A stretch of 64,000 bases of DNA from Gonapodya prolifera JEL478. Its lineage: Eukaryota > Monoblepharomycota > Monoblepharidomycetes > Monoblepharidales > Gonapodyaceae. The notes beneath the pieces are model-generated. The model did not search any database. It was not told where the DNA came from and worked only from the letters and a program-made list of their open reading frames with translations. Shown here in pieces: positions 33,112 to 44,060 of this stretch. The position numbers were made by a program, and so were the translations under genes. Every line of letters begins with the position of its first letter. Position 1 is the stretch's first letter. The stretch is from contig KQ965853.1 in the NCBI GenBank assembly GCA_001574975.1, positions 1 to 64,000 on the forward strand, written 5' to 3'.

Positions 33112-34369
33112 ATGACCGATCCTCCGTCCCCGCCCCGTCTCTCCCCCCTCTCCCCCGCTCTGCCGATCTTCCTCCTTCCTGACTACATCCCACCCACTCG
33201 CGCCGCCACGCTCCTCTCCCACGTCGCAGCAGTGCCCAAGCCGAAATGGCGGACGCTGGCCCACCGCAGACTGCAGCAGTGGGGGGGCATGCCTACGCAG
33301 AGAGGGATGCTGAGGGAGGCGATGCCGGGGTGGATAGAGGAGTTGTGTGCGGAGTTGGAGCAGATGGGTGTTATCAGAGATGAGGAAGAGGACTGTGACG
33401 GTGCGGAGGATGGACGTGTGGGTCAAGTGGGCGGTCACAGTGCGGTTGCGGTGAAGGACGCGGAGAAGGGGACCGTGAGGAGGCCGAATCATTGTCTTAT
33501 TAATGAGTACCTTCCGGGGCAAGGTGAGAGTTGTAGAGTCCCACCACGTTCTGCATTACTATCAACAAGGGCCACAACGTTGGCTTGTCTTTCGCAAATT
33601 TATACGCTCGCACTCATGGCAGTTGCTGAAACGAAACCCACTCGCGCCTTCCCTTCCCTCCACCCCAGGAATCCTCCAGCACCTCGACGGCCCGCTCTAC
33701 CTCCCCTGCGTCGCCACGCTCTCGCTGGGGTCTCACTGCCTGTTAGATTTCTACCCGGTCCGCGAAAATGAAACGGTGTCGTCGTCATCAGAGGTGCGTA
33801 CGAAAGGAATGAAAGTTCGATCACGTCGGGAAGGCCCTTTTGGCCAACTTAAGTCTCGCTCGCAGAAGTCGCCATCACCATCCTCCTCTCCTCCCTCGAC
33901 ATCCTCACCCGCCCCGGCCTTCTCCCTCTTCGTCCCGCCCAACTCGCTCTACATCCAAACCGCCCCGCTCTACTACACACACATGCACGCAGTCGCCGAG
34001 CGGGACGTGGATGTTGTGACTGTCCCGGCGCAGGCGACTGCGGCGAGGGGTGGGAGTAGCGATGGGCACGCAGAGTCTAACGGGGCCGCGGCGAGGGCGG
34101 AATGGGGCCGTGGCGCGAGCGAGGAGGCGGACGACACAGAGCAGGGCCCCGAGCCTCAGCGGCCGCATGTTGTTGATGGCAGCACAATCCTTAACCTGGC
34201 CGACTTGCTGGCTTACCACCGCGATAGGGAGCAAAAGCAAGAGGAAGTGGAAAAGCTAGAACAGGAGCAGGAGCAGGAGGGAGAGCGCGTCGTGAGGCTC
34301 GAAAGAAGGACGCGCGTGTCCTTCACGTTTCGCGTGGTGCGCAAGGTCTCAAAGGGTGTGTGGGGTTGA
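33112..34369 (+). CDS. ALKBH6: ALKBH6-like 2-oxoglutarate/Fe(II) dioxygenase
   Basis: The order and wording match ALKBH6: LPDYIPPTRAATLL, VPKPKWRTLAHRRLQQWGGM, RGMLREAMPGWIEEL, NHCLINEYLPGQ, then (after the intron 33524-33668) GILQHLDGPLYLP with the iron ligands H and D, and LGSHCLLDFYP. Distal pieces are LYYTHMHAVAE (third iron ligand His region) and RRTRVSFTFRVVRKV (2-oxoglutarate Arg). The second candidate intron (about 33795-33866) is stop-free and a multiple of three, so it may be retained. Compared with the human protein there is an insertion of roughly 70-80 Glu/Gln/Ala-rich residues before the last strand. ALKBH6 is an AlkB homologue implicated in nucleic-acid repair or modification; the substrate is debated. 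Confidence 0.88.
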
Positions 34370-34869
34370 GGTGGGGACCGGGGGGAGAGTTGTGGCGGAC
34401 TTGAAAAAGAGTGTCGTGGTGTTTTATGCGCGCTGTTGGCGAACCGGGTGGAGGGACTCGAATTTGCTCCGAGATCGTGTAGATTTAGGCGCTCTTAATT
34501 TTTCTTCTTCGGCGTGTGAGTCAGTGGAGGGGAGCAGGAGCAACCAGACGCGCCGAGCATTTTCTGCACTGTGCATTTATGTAAATACTTTAATCGGATA
34601 CCTCAACTAATCATGTCGAAAAACAGAGTGGAGGGGCAGATGATTGAGTTGTGGTGAGGGATGTGACAAGGAAGTATGTGAAAGCGCGTCAAATATACAA
34701 GCGGTGCTCTTGAGAATGTTGTGAGTGGGAAGTAGTGCCACGTCAGTGTCCGTCTCAAGCAGTGTTTATGTTTGAGCTCTTCATGCATTTGAGCGTAGCA
34801 GTAGCTTAAGTAATGTTCACTCCCAGGCGACAAGAGTTTACACCGCCGCTCCGTTTTGCCATTGCCAAG
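34370..34869. other. intergenic, no gene seen
   Basis: 3' flank of the ALKBH6 gene and upstream sequence of a small secreted protein candidate. Sequence is AT-richer than its neighbours, with no supported feature. Confidence 0.4.
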
Positions 34870-35347
34870 ATGGTGGTGATCGCTCAGCCATCACGGTGAT
34901 TCCCAGCCTCGTCGACTTATGGTGTCGTTCTGTCTATCCGTAGAACGCCCGCATACCCACCGTCGCCATCGCCCTTCTGCTTGCTTCCGCAACTGTCGTC
35001 TGGACCGCCAATGGGCAGGATGTCACGCTCATACACATTTCGCAATGCTACACACCGCCGAATGCGAACTCTTCGTGGGAGCTCGAAACGCACGCCCGTG
35101 TGATTGTAATGCGTTCGTTCCTGATGCATCTCCCGCCGCGTGTCAGGCAATCATGCTTGGTGGGAAACCGGCCGTCGCGACCAAGCAGAACAACATTCCC
35201 AACAGCATCCCCGTGCTCACGTACGGCGATGTCCTGTGGAATTGCTACAAGGAGACAAGCCCGCGGTGGCTGTACACCAACCCGAGTGGAACTTGGTGGA
35301 ATTCGGAGTACTGGTGCTGCCCTCCGTCGGGGTGCATAGGCTACTGA
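34870..35347 (+). CDS. small secreted Cys-rich protein candidate (model incomplete)
   Basis: From 34944 one frame reads NARIPTVAIALLLASATVVW, a good signal peptide, and ends near NGQ. From about 35058 another frame reads AECELFVGARNARPCDCNAF, then PAACQAIMLGGKPAV, VLTYGDVLWNCYKETSP and ends WWNSEYWCCPPSGCIGY. Eight cysteines and several Trp/Tyr suggest an extracellular disulfide-rich domain. The two frames must be joined by an intron whose edges I could not settle. The start codon may be the ATG at 34870 followed at once by an intron. No named family is recognised. Confidence 0.4.
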
Positions 35348-36199
35348 GTGTATTAGATCTTACGAGAGATTTTTGAGGGTCCAAACCTCCAAGCCCATAC
35401 AGGCAATAGAAAGAATTTTGCAATTTGCGTCAGAAAAGTGTGGGCGGGGCCAACACATACGCGGTCAACCAAAACAAGAACTTTGTGTGAAGGACGCATC
35501 ACCATCTCATCATTTGGTCATCGCACTTCTCGTTTATTTCCACCTCATTCTCGCACAAGGCCGCGCTTTCAAGCGTCTCGGCGTCTCAAGCAGTTGCGCG
35601 AGGACTTCGATAGAGGCTCCAGTCCGCCCAGGGGATCCGAGGATATGTCATAGCGTTCGATTGAGAGGAAGGCCGAGGCGACTTGGAAGGAATCGTCCGA
35701 TGTTGAGCAGCACTTCTGCGGGAAGGTCCGTAACCGACGCGGGTTTGCTCGGTGGTGGGCCCACACACTCGACTATTGGTTGGCGTCTTCGTCCACAATC
35801 GAGTCATGAACTCACTCTTGGTACGGTGCTCTCCCGCAACGGAAACCGCCCCCAGTCTCCCAGTCCCAGTCGTTCCAACATTTTCGCTCGTGTTCCGCCC
35901 GTCGCAGTGTCACACATGGTTTCAGAGTCACAATCTACAAAGGACCCAGCGACGGACGAGACGTGGACGGACGCACACCGCCCCACCGACCATTTTGCAA
36001 AAGAGCACCCAAAACCTTGTTTTCCAAAAAGTGAAGCCGATGCACGATGTTGACTCGACGCGCGGGCGGCATCCTGCAATGTGGCGAACCTGTCACTGCG
36101 GCCGCCGCGGCCTCAGTTCCGCCTCCACGGCCGTCCCTGACGAAACAAACAACCCCACATTCGAGTCCACAGAAGTCCACGCACCACTCCACGCCACAC
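35348..36199. other. intergenic; long frame not supported
   Basis: A plus frame of 226 codons (35373-36053) is open but is Ser/Arg/Pro-rich, has no motif and overlaps several equally long frames, so it is not called. The right end is the 5' region of the SH3-protein gene. Confidence 0.4.
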
Positions 36200-39100
36200 A
36201 TGGCCCGATTCGCCATGCATCGCGTGGACTGGGCTGTCTGCGCATCCGCACTGGCACTCCTCGCCCACAGCGCACCGGTGGCTGCGCTTCCCCACGAGCT
36301 GGCCGGGAGTCTTCCGCTGCCAGGCGTCTCGCTCGCCATCTCTCCGGCGGGGAACACAACGCTGGTCCCACTCACGCGACCGATCGACGCTGCCAATCCG
36401 CCCAAGGGGTTCTGGGAGGTGCCTGCGCTGGTGCCAATCTCGGGGGCCGGCGTGGAGAGCGGCGGCGGCAACTTGACAAAGCGCCAGAGTGTGTGCACGT
36501 GCGGCGCTCAGAGGTACTATTGTAGCCAGGTTCGTGTGCGGGTGCTGTTGCTGGGGGGGATTGTGTTACACGTTGCGTCCCGGATTTGCACCGTTTCGGG
36601 CTCACACTTTCATCGTTCTGTCACCCTTCCCCTTCTCTTCCCTGCCCCTCGACCCACGCCACGTCAGGTCTCGAGATGCTGCTCTGGGGGAGGCTCGCAA
36701 TGGGGATGCGGCATCGGCCAGTTGTGCTCATCCACACCCAACCGCTGCTTCACCTGCACGTCCTGCTGCTGTGGGAGTTATTGCGTCGCTTCAAACAATA
36801 TCGTGAGTCGAGCGCAGCGAGCTCGAAGCCTAAGCGCCCCGCAAGGCGCTGACCGAGGCTGTCGTGCGAAGCGAGACGGCGAACTGCCAGGCGAAGCGGA
36901 ATATGCTCTCGCAGAGCGTACATCGAGGCCTAAGTGTCGTTAGGCGCTGACCGAGGAGTCTGCCGGAGGCGCATGATCCAGTCGTGAAGTCGATATGGGA
37001 TGTGAGTATAACGGTATCTAACCAGTCTTTCCATGCTGCTTCCACCGCCACACCTGCAGATCTGCTGCGGAACGTCGGGCTCTCAATGGCCCTGCCAACA
37101 AGGCCAGCTGTGCGGGTCCACCTACGACACCTGCAGAGACTCGTGCTCGTCCCAGGGTCTGGCCACGTGTGGGTCCGGGTGCATGACGTCGGGGAGCATT
37201 TGCGTGAGTAGAGTCGAGTTGTTGGGCCGTTGCCCCTGTTGTTTTGGTTGCGTGCGCGATATTCACCAAGTTCCCCACGCCGCCGCCCCCTACCCGCCCC
37301 TGCAGTGCAACAGCGCCGGATACTTCTGCGACGCGACGGCGACCTGCTGTGGCGGGAACGGATGCTGCAGATCAGGTGATTTGTCCCAACTTCCATGTTC
37401 CCCCAGTCAAAAAACAGAGCTTTACTCACTCACCGACGCAGGCTCCTACTGCAGCAACGGACAATGCTACCAAAACGTCCTCGTGCCTGGCCCGCCTCCT
37501 CCTCCCGTGTACATCCCCCCACCGCCGCCGTCGTACTACCCTCCACCCTCATCGCCACCGTCGTCTCCGCCGCCTCCGCCACCTATTTATAACGGTACGT
37601 TTGCGATTGCGGTTTCGCTTCGGTTCGGCAAATGGTATGGTCGCAAAAAAAACGAACGCACATCCTTCCACATCCCCACACCACATACCGCAGGCGACCC
37701 CCCCTCACCCCCGCCATCCCGCACAACCAGCTCCTCCTCATCCGCCGTCGAAACCGTCCGCGTCGCATCCGCGTCCGGCTCCTCCTCCTCCACCGCATCC
37801 AACGGCCCCTCAACGAGCACCATCGTCGGGGGCACGATCGGCGGTGTCGCGGCCGTCGGGATCGGGGTCGGACTCGTGATTGCGGCCGTCAAGGCGAAGG
37901 GCACCGTGCTGGGATCTGCGGCGGCTGGGGCGGCGGCTGGGAAAACGGCAGGCGCCGGTGGAGGGGGTGGTGCGGCTGCAGCGGGAGGGCAGGTGCAGGT
38001 GCCGCTTTTTGGCGATCATGGCGCCGGGAGTGCGGGTGGTGTTGGTGGTGGAGGTGGTGCAGGTGCAGGAGGGGGTGCGCATGCTCCGGCGGCGACGATG
38101 CATGACCCCGGAACGGCAGGATACGGATACTCTGCAGGCGGCGAGGGAAGCTGGGGCCAAAGCTACTCGACCAGCGGAGCTGCAACGTTCCACGACCCTA
38201 CGGCCGCCGTGGTGCACCCCGCAGGCGCCGATGGCGGTTTGACCCATGCCACAAGCCACACAACAGCCGGGCTAACCCAAGGCCCGCCCGTGCAAGATCC
38301 CACTGCGAGCTCAATTCCGCACGCTGGAGGCCAAACGGGGCTGGCGCAAGCGCCTGCCCAGACGGCGCCCGGAATGCAAGGCCCGCTCGTACAGGACCCT
38401 GCGGGAACGACAAGGGGGATTCACGATGCGGTCGGACAAGCGATCACGAATGCGTCTGCGCCCACGGATGTCCACAACATGGCTGGCGCTTGGAATGCGA
38501 GCGCGACGAGTGGTGCTGCCCATGGGTTTGCCGGGCAAGCTGTCTCGAGGTCAGTGACGTAATCCATTAGTCGTTCGTCCCCGAACTCTATCTCACTGAC
38601 ATCCCTTACACCAGCTCCCCTGCTCTCACTGCCGCTTCGGCGGGCTCTTCGAGCGGCTTGAGTGGCACGACCATGTTTGCCGCCACCGCTGCTGTCGGTG
38701 GCGCAGTTGCCATGCCCGTGCCGGTCGCTGGCCCTCCGCCAACCCACCCTTTGTTCGCTCTCTTAGCGGGACCGTCTGTTTCTCCCGATGTTACGGACGT
38801 ACCATACAGTGGCCCCGCGCTGATGGCGATGGGCAAGGTCGGCGATGATGATTTGTTACAGGGCTTTGATGTTTGCTGACACCCGTGTGAATCCAGTTCA
38901 CGGCCACTTCGCCGGACGAAATTGCGGTCGTCCCTCAGCAAATGTTTGATGTCAAGACTGTTTATCGCGACGGGTGAGCGCATGGTTTCTCCATTTCTTC
39001 TAATTTTTTTATCGAACACCTGTGTCAATACAGGTGGGCTGCCGCTTGGTGCCTTGACACAGGCTCGTTTGGATTCATTCCACTGTAAGTCCAATCCTCC

Positions 39101-39277
39101 TTCGCGCGTTTTGAATGCTTCCGCAGGTCAGCATGTTCCTCTCACGCCGTCAGAAACTGTCTGGACCTCCGAACGATGGGACCTCAAAGCCCAAGTCCAC
39201 ACAGCCCAACGACTCCACCACCACGAAGCGAGTCTCACCGCCTGCCTCTGCCTCAGTCAGCTCCAGCACAGGCTTGA
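36200..39277 (+). CDS. cell-surface protein: signal peptide, Cys-rich ectodomain, Pro stalk, TM, SH3
   Basis: MARFAMHRVDWAVCASALALLAHS is a signal peptide. The ectodomain has about 30 cysteines in repeated clusters (RCCSGGGSQWGCGIGQLC, ICCGTSGSQWPCQQGQLC, SAGYFCDATATCCGGNGCC), resembling fungal chitin-binding or epidermal-type Cys-rich modules. A long Pro stalk (PPPPPVYIPPPPPSYYPPP) follows. Then comes one membrane segment (VGGTIGGVAAVGIGVGLVIA), a Gly/Ala/His-rich cytoplasmic linker of about 280 residues and, after further introns, an SH3 domain: GKFTATSPDEIAVV, DVKTVYRDGWAAAWCL and GSFGFIPLSAC. The SH3 requires skipping about 38836-38897 as an intron. The layout recalls fungal wall sensors such as Sho1-type SH3 membrane proteins. 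Intron 36803-37059 carries repeat copy C. Confidence 0.75.
36803..37059 (+). repeat. dispersed GC-rich repeat, copy C, filling a 257-nt intron
   Basis: The repeat starts exactly at the donor (gtgagtcgagcgcagcgag) and occupies at least the first 180 nt of a phase-0 intron whose flanking exons both encode Cys-rich ectodomain. It contains an internal echo (cctaagcgcc..gcgctgaccgagg and cctaagtgtcg..gcgctgaccgagg). It shares gcggaatat.ctctcgc..gagcgtacatcgagg with copy A. Confidence 0.75.
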
Positions 39278-39865
39278 TGATCCGATCCGATTGGTTTTAT
39301 GGAGGGGAGGGTTGGAGGAGGGCGAGACTTGTTATGATATTCGGTATTCTATTGGCGAGCCATTGGATTACTAGTAATCTCGTGGTCAACATGTAATCAA
39401 AGAATGAAATGATTTGTTTTTGTGCGACGGTAAACCACTCCGACAGTCGTGGGGCCTCTTCCAGTGTGCAAACAAACATTGCACCTGAATAACGTTGAGT
39501 GCTCATTTTCAACATATCCAGCATTTCCGAAACGATGAGGAGAAACGTGGGGGTTTCCGACTGATTCCGGAACTCCAAGAAGCAGCTGAGAAAGAAGGGA
39601 ACTAGATAGGGAATTTCACACTCCCTCAGGGCTGGCTGCTGGACCGCAATACCGCCACAAACAAACCCTCACCATCCCACCTAAGGTTTTTGCGTTACAC
39701 CTGTGGCACTCTTCGGCACCGTCCCGCTCCATCGAAACTCTCGTTCACTTGACTTTCGCTGCCCACACACACTACACCGGAAGGAACGGGAGACTGATCC
39801 GCATCAGCATAGCACCCTCTATCCGACCTACTCCGACCTGGAACCCCCCTACCTTGAAGTCTGGG
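39278..39865. other. intergenic, no gene seen
   Basis: 3' flank of the SH3-protein gene and promoter side of the Cache-receptor gene. A short minus frame at 39297-39578 lacks any motif. Confidence 0.4.
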
Positions 39866-41928
39866 ATGTCTGACACCACAGAACACAAGAAGTCTATCGG
39901 TGGATTCAGCTTGCGTGTCGTGATTATCGGACTCGTTCTCACCAAGTGAGTTCCCTTGAAACGACGGTCCCACTGCCATTGTTCACCTCACTCGAGATAA
40001 CTGTCACAAGCGCTCTTGCTGTGGCTTTGATAACCGTATCAATCGGTGTCACCACGAACAGCAGAAGCATTGCGGTCTCCGCAGACAAAGGTAGAGAAAG
40101 CTCGTTCACACATACCCCTCATGTGCAAATCTACCTTCATGAACAGCGACCCAAGACGTCCTGGCGCTCGCAGTTGCGAGGCAAGACGATGCCAGTCGGT
40201 ACATTTCGGACAGAATGACGTCGTACTTTGACAAGGTGAGTTGTCGCATGCTTCTCTCCCGCCGTCATTTCACATTTTACAATTTCCTTCAAAGATGTAC
40301 TCTGCGGCTTCAAGCGTTGCATCGGCCTTTGAACGGGGAGTCATATCATTGGCAGACGTGGAGTGAGTGTTCTTCAACGCATCATGACCAACCTTCCTGA
40401 TCAATGTTGCGCTCGTAGCACTGCTGTGCCATTTCTCGGCACGGTTATGCGGAATCTGGGCATCGCGGACACGATTGCAATTTCGCTTGTATCCCATGAG
40501 CCGCGAAATGTTGTAACACTCTCTCCGACGGAGGGCACCGCCATATCTGGTTCATACAAACTAGTCTATACAATGTGGACCACTGGTCTTACATGCCAAC
40601 GATTCTGCCCGGTGTCACCTTCAACCAATGGGAGCATCTTTGCATTTGGACTGGATCCGGCCACGTTCTCAATTCTCGGCTCTACTGTGAACTTCCCCTT
40701 TGATTTTTCTGCATCATCCCCGGGGTCGTTTGTTAAGATGCCCAAAGGGCAAGCAATGCTGGATACTCCTGAGGTTGTTGGGCCCATCATCATCCAAAAA
40801 TTGCACGTACCATTGTACAATGCGAACGGCTCCAACGTGGGAACAACCGACGTCACAATCACTATCGAATACCTGTCAGACTACCTGAACGTTGTGAAGC
40901 GTTCCACCTCCGCGAATTCCCTTTTTTACATCTTGTCGACTAAGGCTCAGGTGCTTGCCATGTCAGGTTTCGCAAACCAGACAGAGGCAGCCAAGGTGAG
41001 AGTGGAAGCCCACCATTGTTTCGGATCACTTTTCTTTATCAGACTCGTTAACAGACATTGAAGAAAACTGCTGACCCCACCCGAGGCATTTTCTCACTTA
41101 AAACGATTTTTGAATTTGACCGCACCACGTATCCGCTTCTCAACATCTCCTCTGAGGCTGTCAACAACCTCGCAAACGGAAATCTTTCGAACAAGATCGC
41201 AGACACAACTTGGACGGTCGAGGGTTACGTGTTTAGGGCAACATCGCTGACACTCTATGGCAATCAGTACATTCTGGTGTCTGGAGCGTGAGCGAACCGC
41301 GCGAGTTCGATGCAGTGACGATCCTCACTTAACGTGATTGCGTCTTAGACCACTTGCCGACTATGTCGGTGATATCCTTCAACTCCGATCATCCCTTGAA
41401 GCGGATGGGGCTCGTACAACGCTTATTGTTGTTTTCTCTGGTATGTGGATCGCTTTTTGGATACTGCCTCGAATCCCCTAACCTTCAAAGTGCAGCCTTA
41501 GCTATTGTCGTTGTGCTGGCAGCGCTATCTCTACTATTTTCCTGGTACTTCATCACCAAACCACTCGGCGAGATCTTGATGATGATGAAACAAGCCACCA
41601 AGTTCGACTTTTCGTACATTCGGGAGGGTTCAGCGACATCGAGGCGCTCGATCGTGCAGGAGATCCATGCCACGCAAGATAACTTCATGGCGATGATCAA
41701 GGTGTTTGCCGATGCGCTGAAACGTGAGAACGACGTTAGTTGCAATTGGCGTGACTTGGACTGCTCAATTTGTCGTTGTCCTCCTGACCCCCTCCAGAGA
41801 ATAAAGCTCTGCTGCAGAGAAAAACGACTTCGAATACAAGCGGTAATGATGCGCTTTCTGCTTCGAAAAGCGGGACTGCATTTGCAAGTGTTGGTCCAAG
41901 GTCACCGGCAAAAGAAACTTGGCGATGA
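39866..41928 (+). CDS. Cache-type membrane receptor lacking an effector domain
   Basis: The N terminus MSDTTEHKKSIGG is followed by a membrane segment (VVIIGLVLTK joined to ALAVALITVSIG). A large extracellular region follows: RYISDRMTSYFDK, SVASAFERGVISL, TAVPFLGTVMRNLGIAD, WTVEGYVFRATSL and QYILVSGAPLADYVGDI. Its helix-then-strands layout is that of double-Cache sensors. A second membrane segment (around ALAIVVVLAALSLLFSWYF) leads to TKPLGEILMMMKQ, a HAMP-like helix, and EIHATQDNFMAMIKVFADAL. In related protist and chytrid proteins this helix feeds a kinase or cyclase domain. Here, after an intron at about 41723-41798, only KALLQRKTTSNTSGND and a short Ser-rich tail ending SPAKETWR remain. 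At least seven introns are used; edges near 41290-41350 are approximate. Confidence 0.7.
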
Positions 41929-42182
41929 ATAATGCGGAGGTGTTAAGACCTTGCTGAAAAAAATTATAGTCTTGTAGTCTTTGCTTTACAAAGCTTTGCA
42001 TGTCACGATCTAATCTGTCAACAAATATTTGCATACATGGTTACATAATATCTCAATTGAGGCTCGTGGCAGTGACAGCGCCAGGTGGGAAACTTTGACA
42101 CGGACCTACTCAGCCCTCGTTCGAACTGCCCCAGTAACCGCAGTGCAACTTTTTGACCTTTGATCCGTATCTGCACGCAACA
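41929..42182. other. intergenic between Cache receptor and its relic
   Basis: AT-rich 3' flank (aaaaaaattatag, tttacataatatctc). The stretch after 42060 may be further decayed coding sequence of the receptor relative, but no motif can be read. Confidence 0.35.
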
Positions 42183-42317
42183 ATGAAGGGGTCCTTCGTG
42201 CGCGAGATCCACACGACGGAAGACAAATTTATGCAGATGGTCAAAGGCGTTCACGTGTTTCCACCTGTCTTCGAGCAGTACTGTTTGCTCACTGAGAGAC
42301 GCGGTATTGATGCTTGA
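42183..42317 (+). pseudogene. relic of a Cache-receptor juxtamembrane helix
   Basis: The frame reads MKGSFVREIHTTEDKFMQMVKG before losing similarity and ending at a stop 44 codons on. EIHTTEDKFMQMV aligns residue for residue with EIHATQDNFMAMI of the intact receptor upstream. Nothing recognisable flanks it, so it is read as the remains of a tandem paralog, or of a longer 3' end of the receptor gene separated by decay. Confidence 0.55.
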
Positions 42318-42515
42318 TGCTACTGTGATGACAATATCATAATGCGTGCTCTTATGTACAGATGTGCTCTGCGTATTTAGGTACATTATTTCGTCGTTAC
42401 GATTATTGAATACCGTGACAATCAGCAAGTCGCCTCAAGAGTCACCTCAAGACATGCGTGCAAAGTCGTGCTGCTGACGGAGATGCCGCCGTTTGTGTGC
42501 GCCAGAGACAGTTCT

Positions 42516-44060
42516 AGGTTTGGGCGTCAACAATTCCCTCTTGCATTCCCGCCGTCGCCAAAGTTCTGCCTCGAGATGTGCCCTCCGGCATCAATTTGCC
42601 GCCACCCTCTGTATGGGTGATGCCGCATTCTGGATTCGGAGCGGTCTGGGGCACACTGTAGAAGTTGACGCGGAGCACTGCATGACACAACATCCAGTCT
42701 AGAGTTTGAACCACAGAGTGCCGGGTTCGGGTCTCAGTTGCTAAGCTGGCAAGGACTTTTGTGGCGAGGGTGCGGGATGTGTTATCTGCAATCATGGGGG
42801 GGTGAAGATGTGTACTTTTTTTGCTCGTGAGGGAAGCAATCACACCCACCAAGAACAAAAAACGCCATGGCATTCAGCCAGCCTCCAGAATAGAAGAAGT
42901 AATTTCCAACACTCCAGTAAATCCAGTCCATGCTCGTGAAATACTGTCCCCCAAAGAGCGGAACCGTCGTCAACCAGCCAAGAACAGGGTACAGCGCCAA
43001 CCGCCATGAGACTTTGTTAAGCGTATTTACCGTGTCCGCCACTGTCGCGTCACCGAATGCAGACGAAGCTAGTGAGATCTCGCGCAGCATCTTCGCGATC
43101 ACGAATGTGAGAAAAACGAGAGACGCAAAGGGAAGCACAACGATGGTCCACGAACTGATGAGACTTGTCCATGCGTGCAGGTCCTCGAATGAGCATGATT
43201 GTGTTTCGGGGTTGTAGTCGAAGCTGGGATGACGTGGAGAAGGCGCGCGGGGGGTGGGGTGGGAGGAGGTTCGGTGAGCTGCGGCAGCGCCGGCCTAAAA
43301 AGAGAGCACTTCGGAGTACACACCCAATCATCGAAAGGTAGGTGAACACAACGGCTGAAATGATGGGCACTGCAAGGATGAACCTCGACGCGACCTTGCC
43401 GGGTTCTTGGCGATTGAGCACAAGGCGCATAAACAGCCCGATTGAAAGCATCAAGGAGGCTGCTTGCTCTGCGTATGGGCCTATAGACGTTAAGATCCAG
43501 TATCCTCTATATAAAGGGCATTATTGTGGGGAAAAGTGTGATTCGACGGAGGAGGGGCACGAACTTGCAACTGAATGTTATTTCGTCGACGGTGCGTTGC
43601 GGGAGAATGAGGAATATGTACGATATAATTCCTGTACTCGTGCGGACAACCGGTGGATGTCTGTTGAGTCTGCCTGTGGGACTCGCTCCTGGGGTCGCAC
43701 TTACCGATGAAGTTTCCCAGTATAATCAACGTCATGAGTCTGATGTAGACTGGCTCGAAGGATACTCTACTGTGCCTATCAATGGGCCGGTCAACTTTGT
43801 GATCGCATTGCATCGCATGCATGAATGCACCCACCAATATGTTCGTTGCAAGAACAGCAGGATGGCCGCCTCACCGGAAATTGAAACACCGAAAACGGCA
43901 TGTAGCCCCCAGCTCAGAGACTCGGTCAAGCTGTCTAGTGACATCACTGTGGGTTGTGTCTGCGCTGATCGGGTGCGAAGACTGCGTCCTCGAGTACAAG
44001 TTGGTAAGGCTGCCTGTCCTTCGCCTTTGCGCGATCGAATCCATTCGATGCTTTACGGGG
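42516..44060 (-). CDS. seven-transmembrane receptor (cAMP-receptor/secretin-like GPCR), approximate model
   Basis: Minus-strand exons show a series of membrane helices with GPCR-like loops: RLMTLIILGNFIG, then (after an intron) TSIGPYAEQAASLMLSIGLFM, a basic LNRQEPGKVASR loop, FILAVPIISAVVFTYLSMIG, then an extracellular FDYNPETQSCSFEDLHAW with a Cys. Further helices are WTIVVLPFASLVFLTFVIAK, VSWRLALYPVLGWLTTVPL and YWSVGNYFFYSGGWLNAMAF. A C-terminal cytosolic tail follows over two more exons and ends at 42516. The pattern fits the Dictyostelium cAMP-receptor-like group known from zoosporic fungi. The N-terminal exons (43730-44060) are not resolved. It converges on the Cache receptor gene, so the locus holds two sensor types. 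The ligand is unknown. Confidence 0.55.

Noticed and set aside
35373-36053. 226-codon plus-strand frame upstream of the SH3-protein gene
   Set aside because: No motif, Ser/Arg/Pro-rich, competing frames of similar length on the other strand, and no start context or homology that I can recognise.
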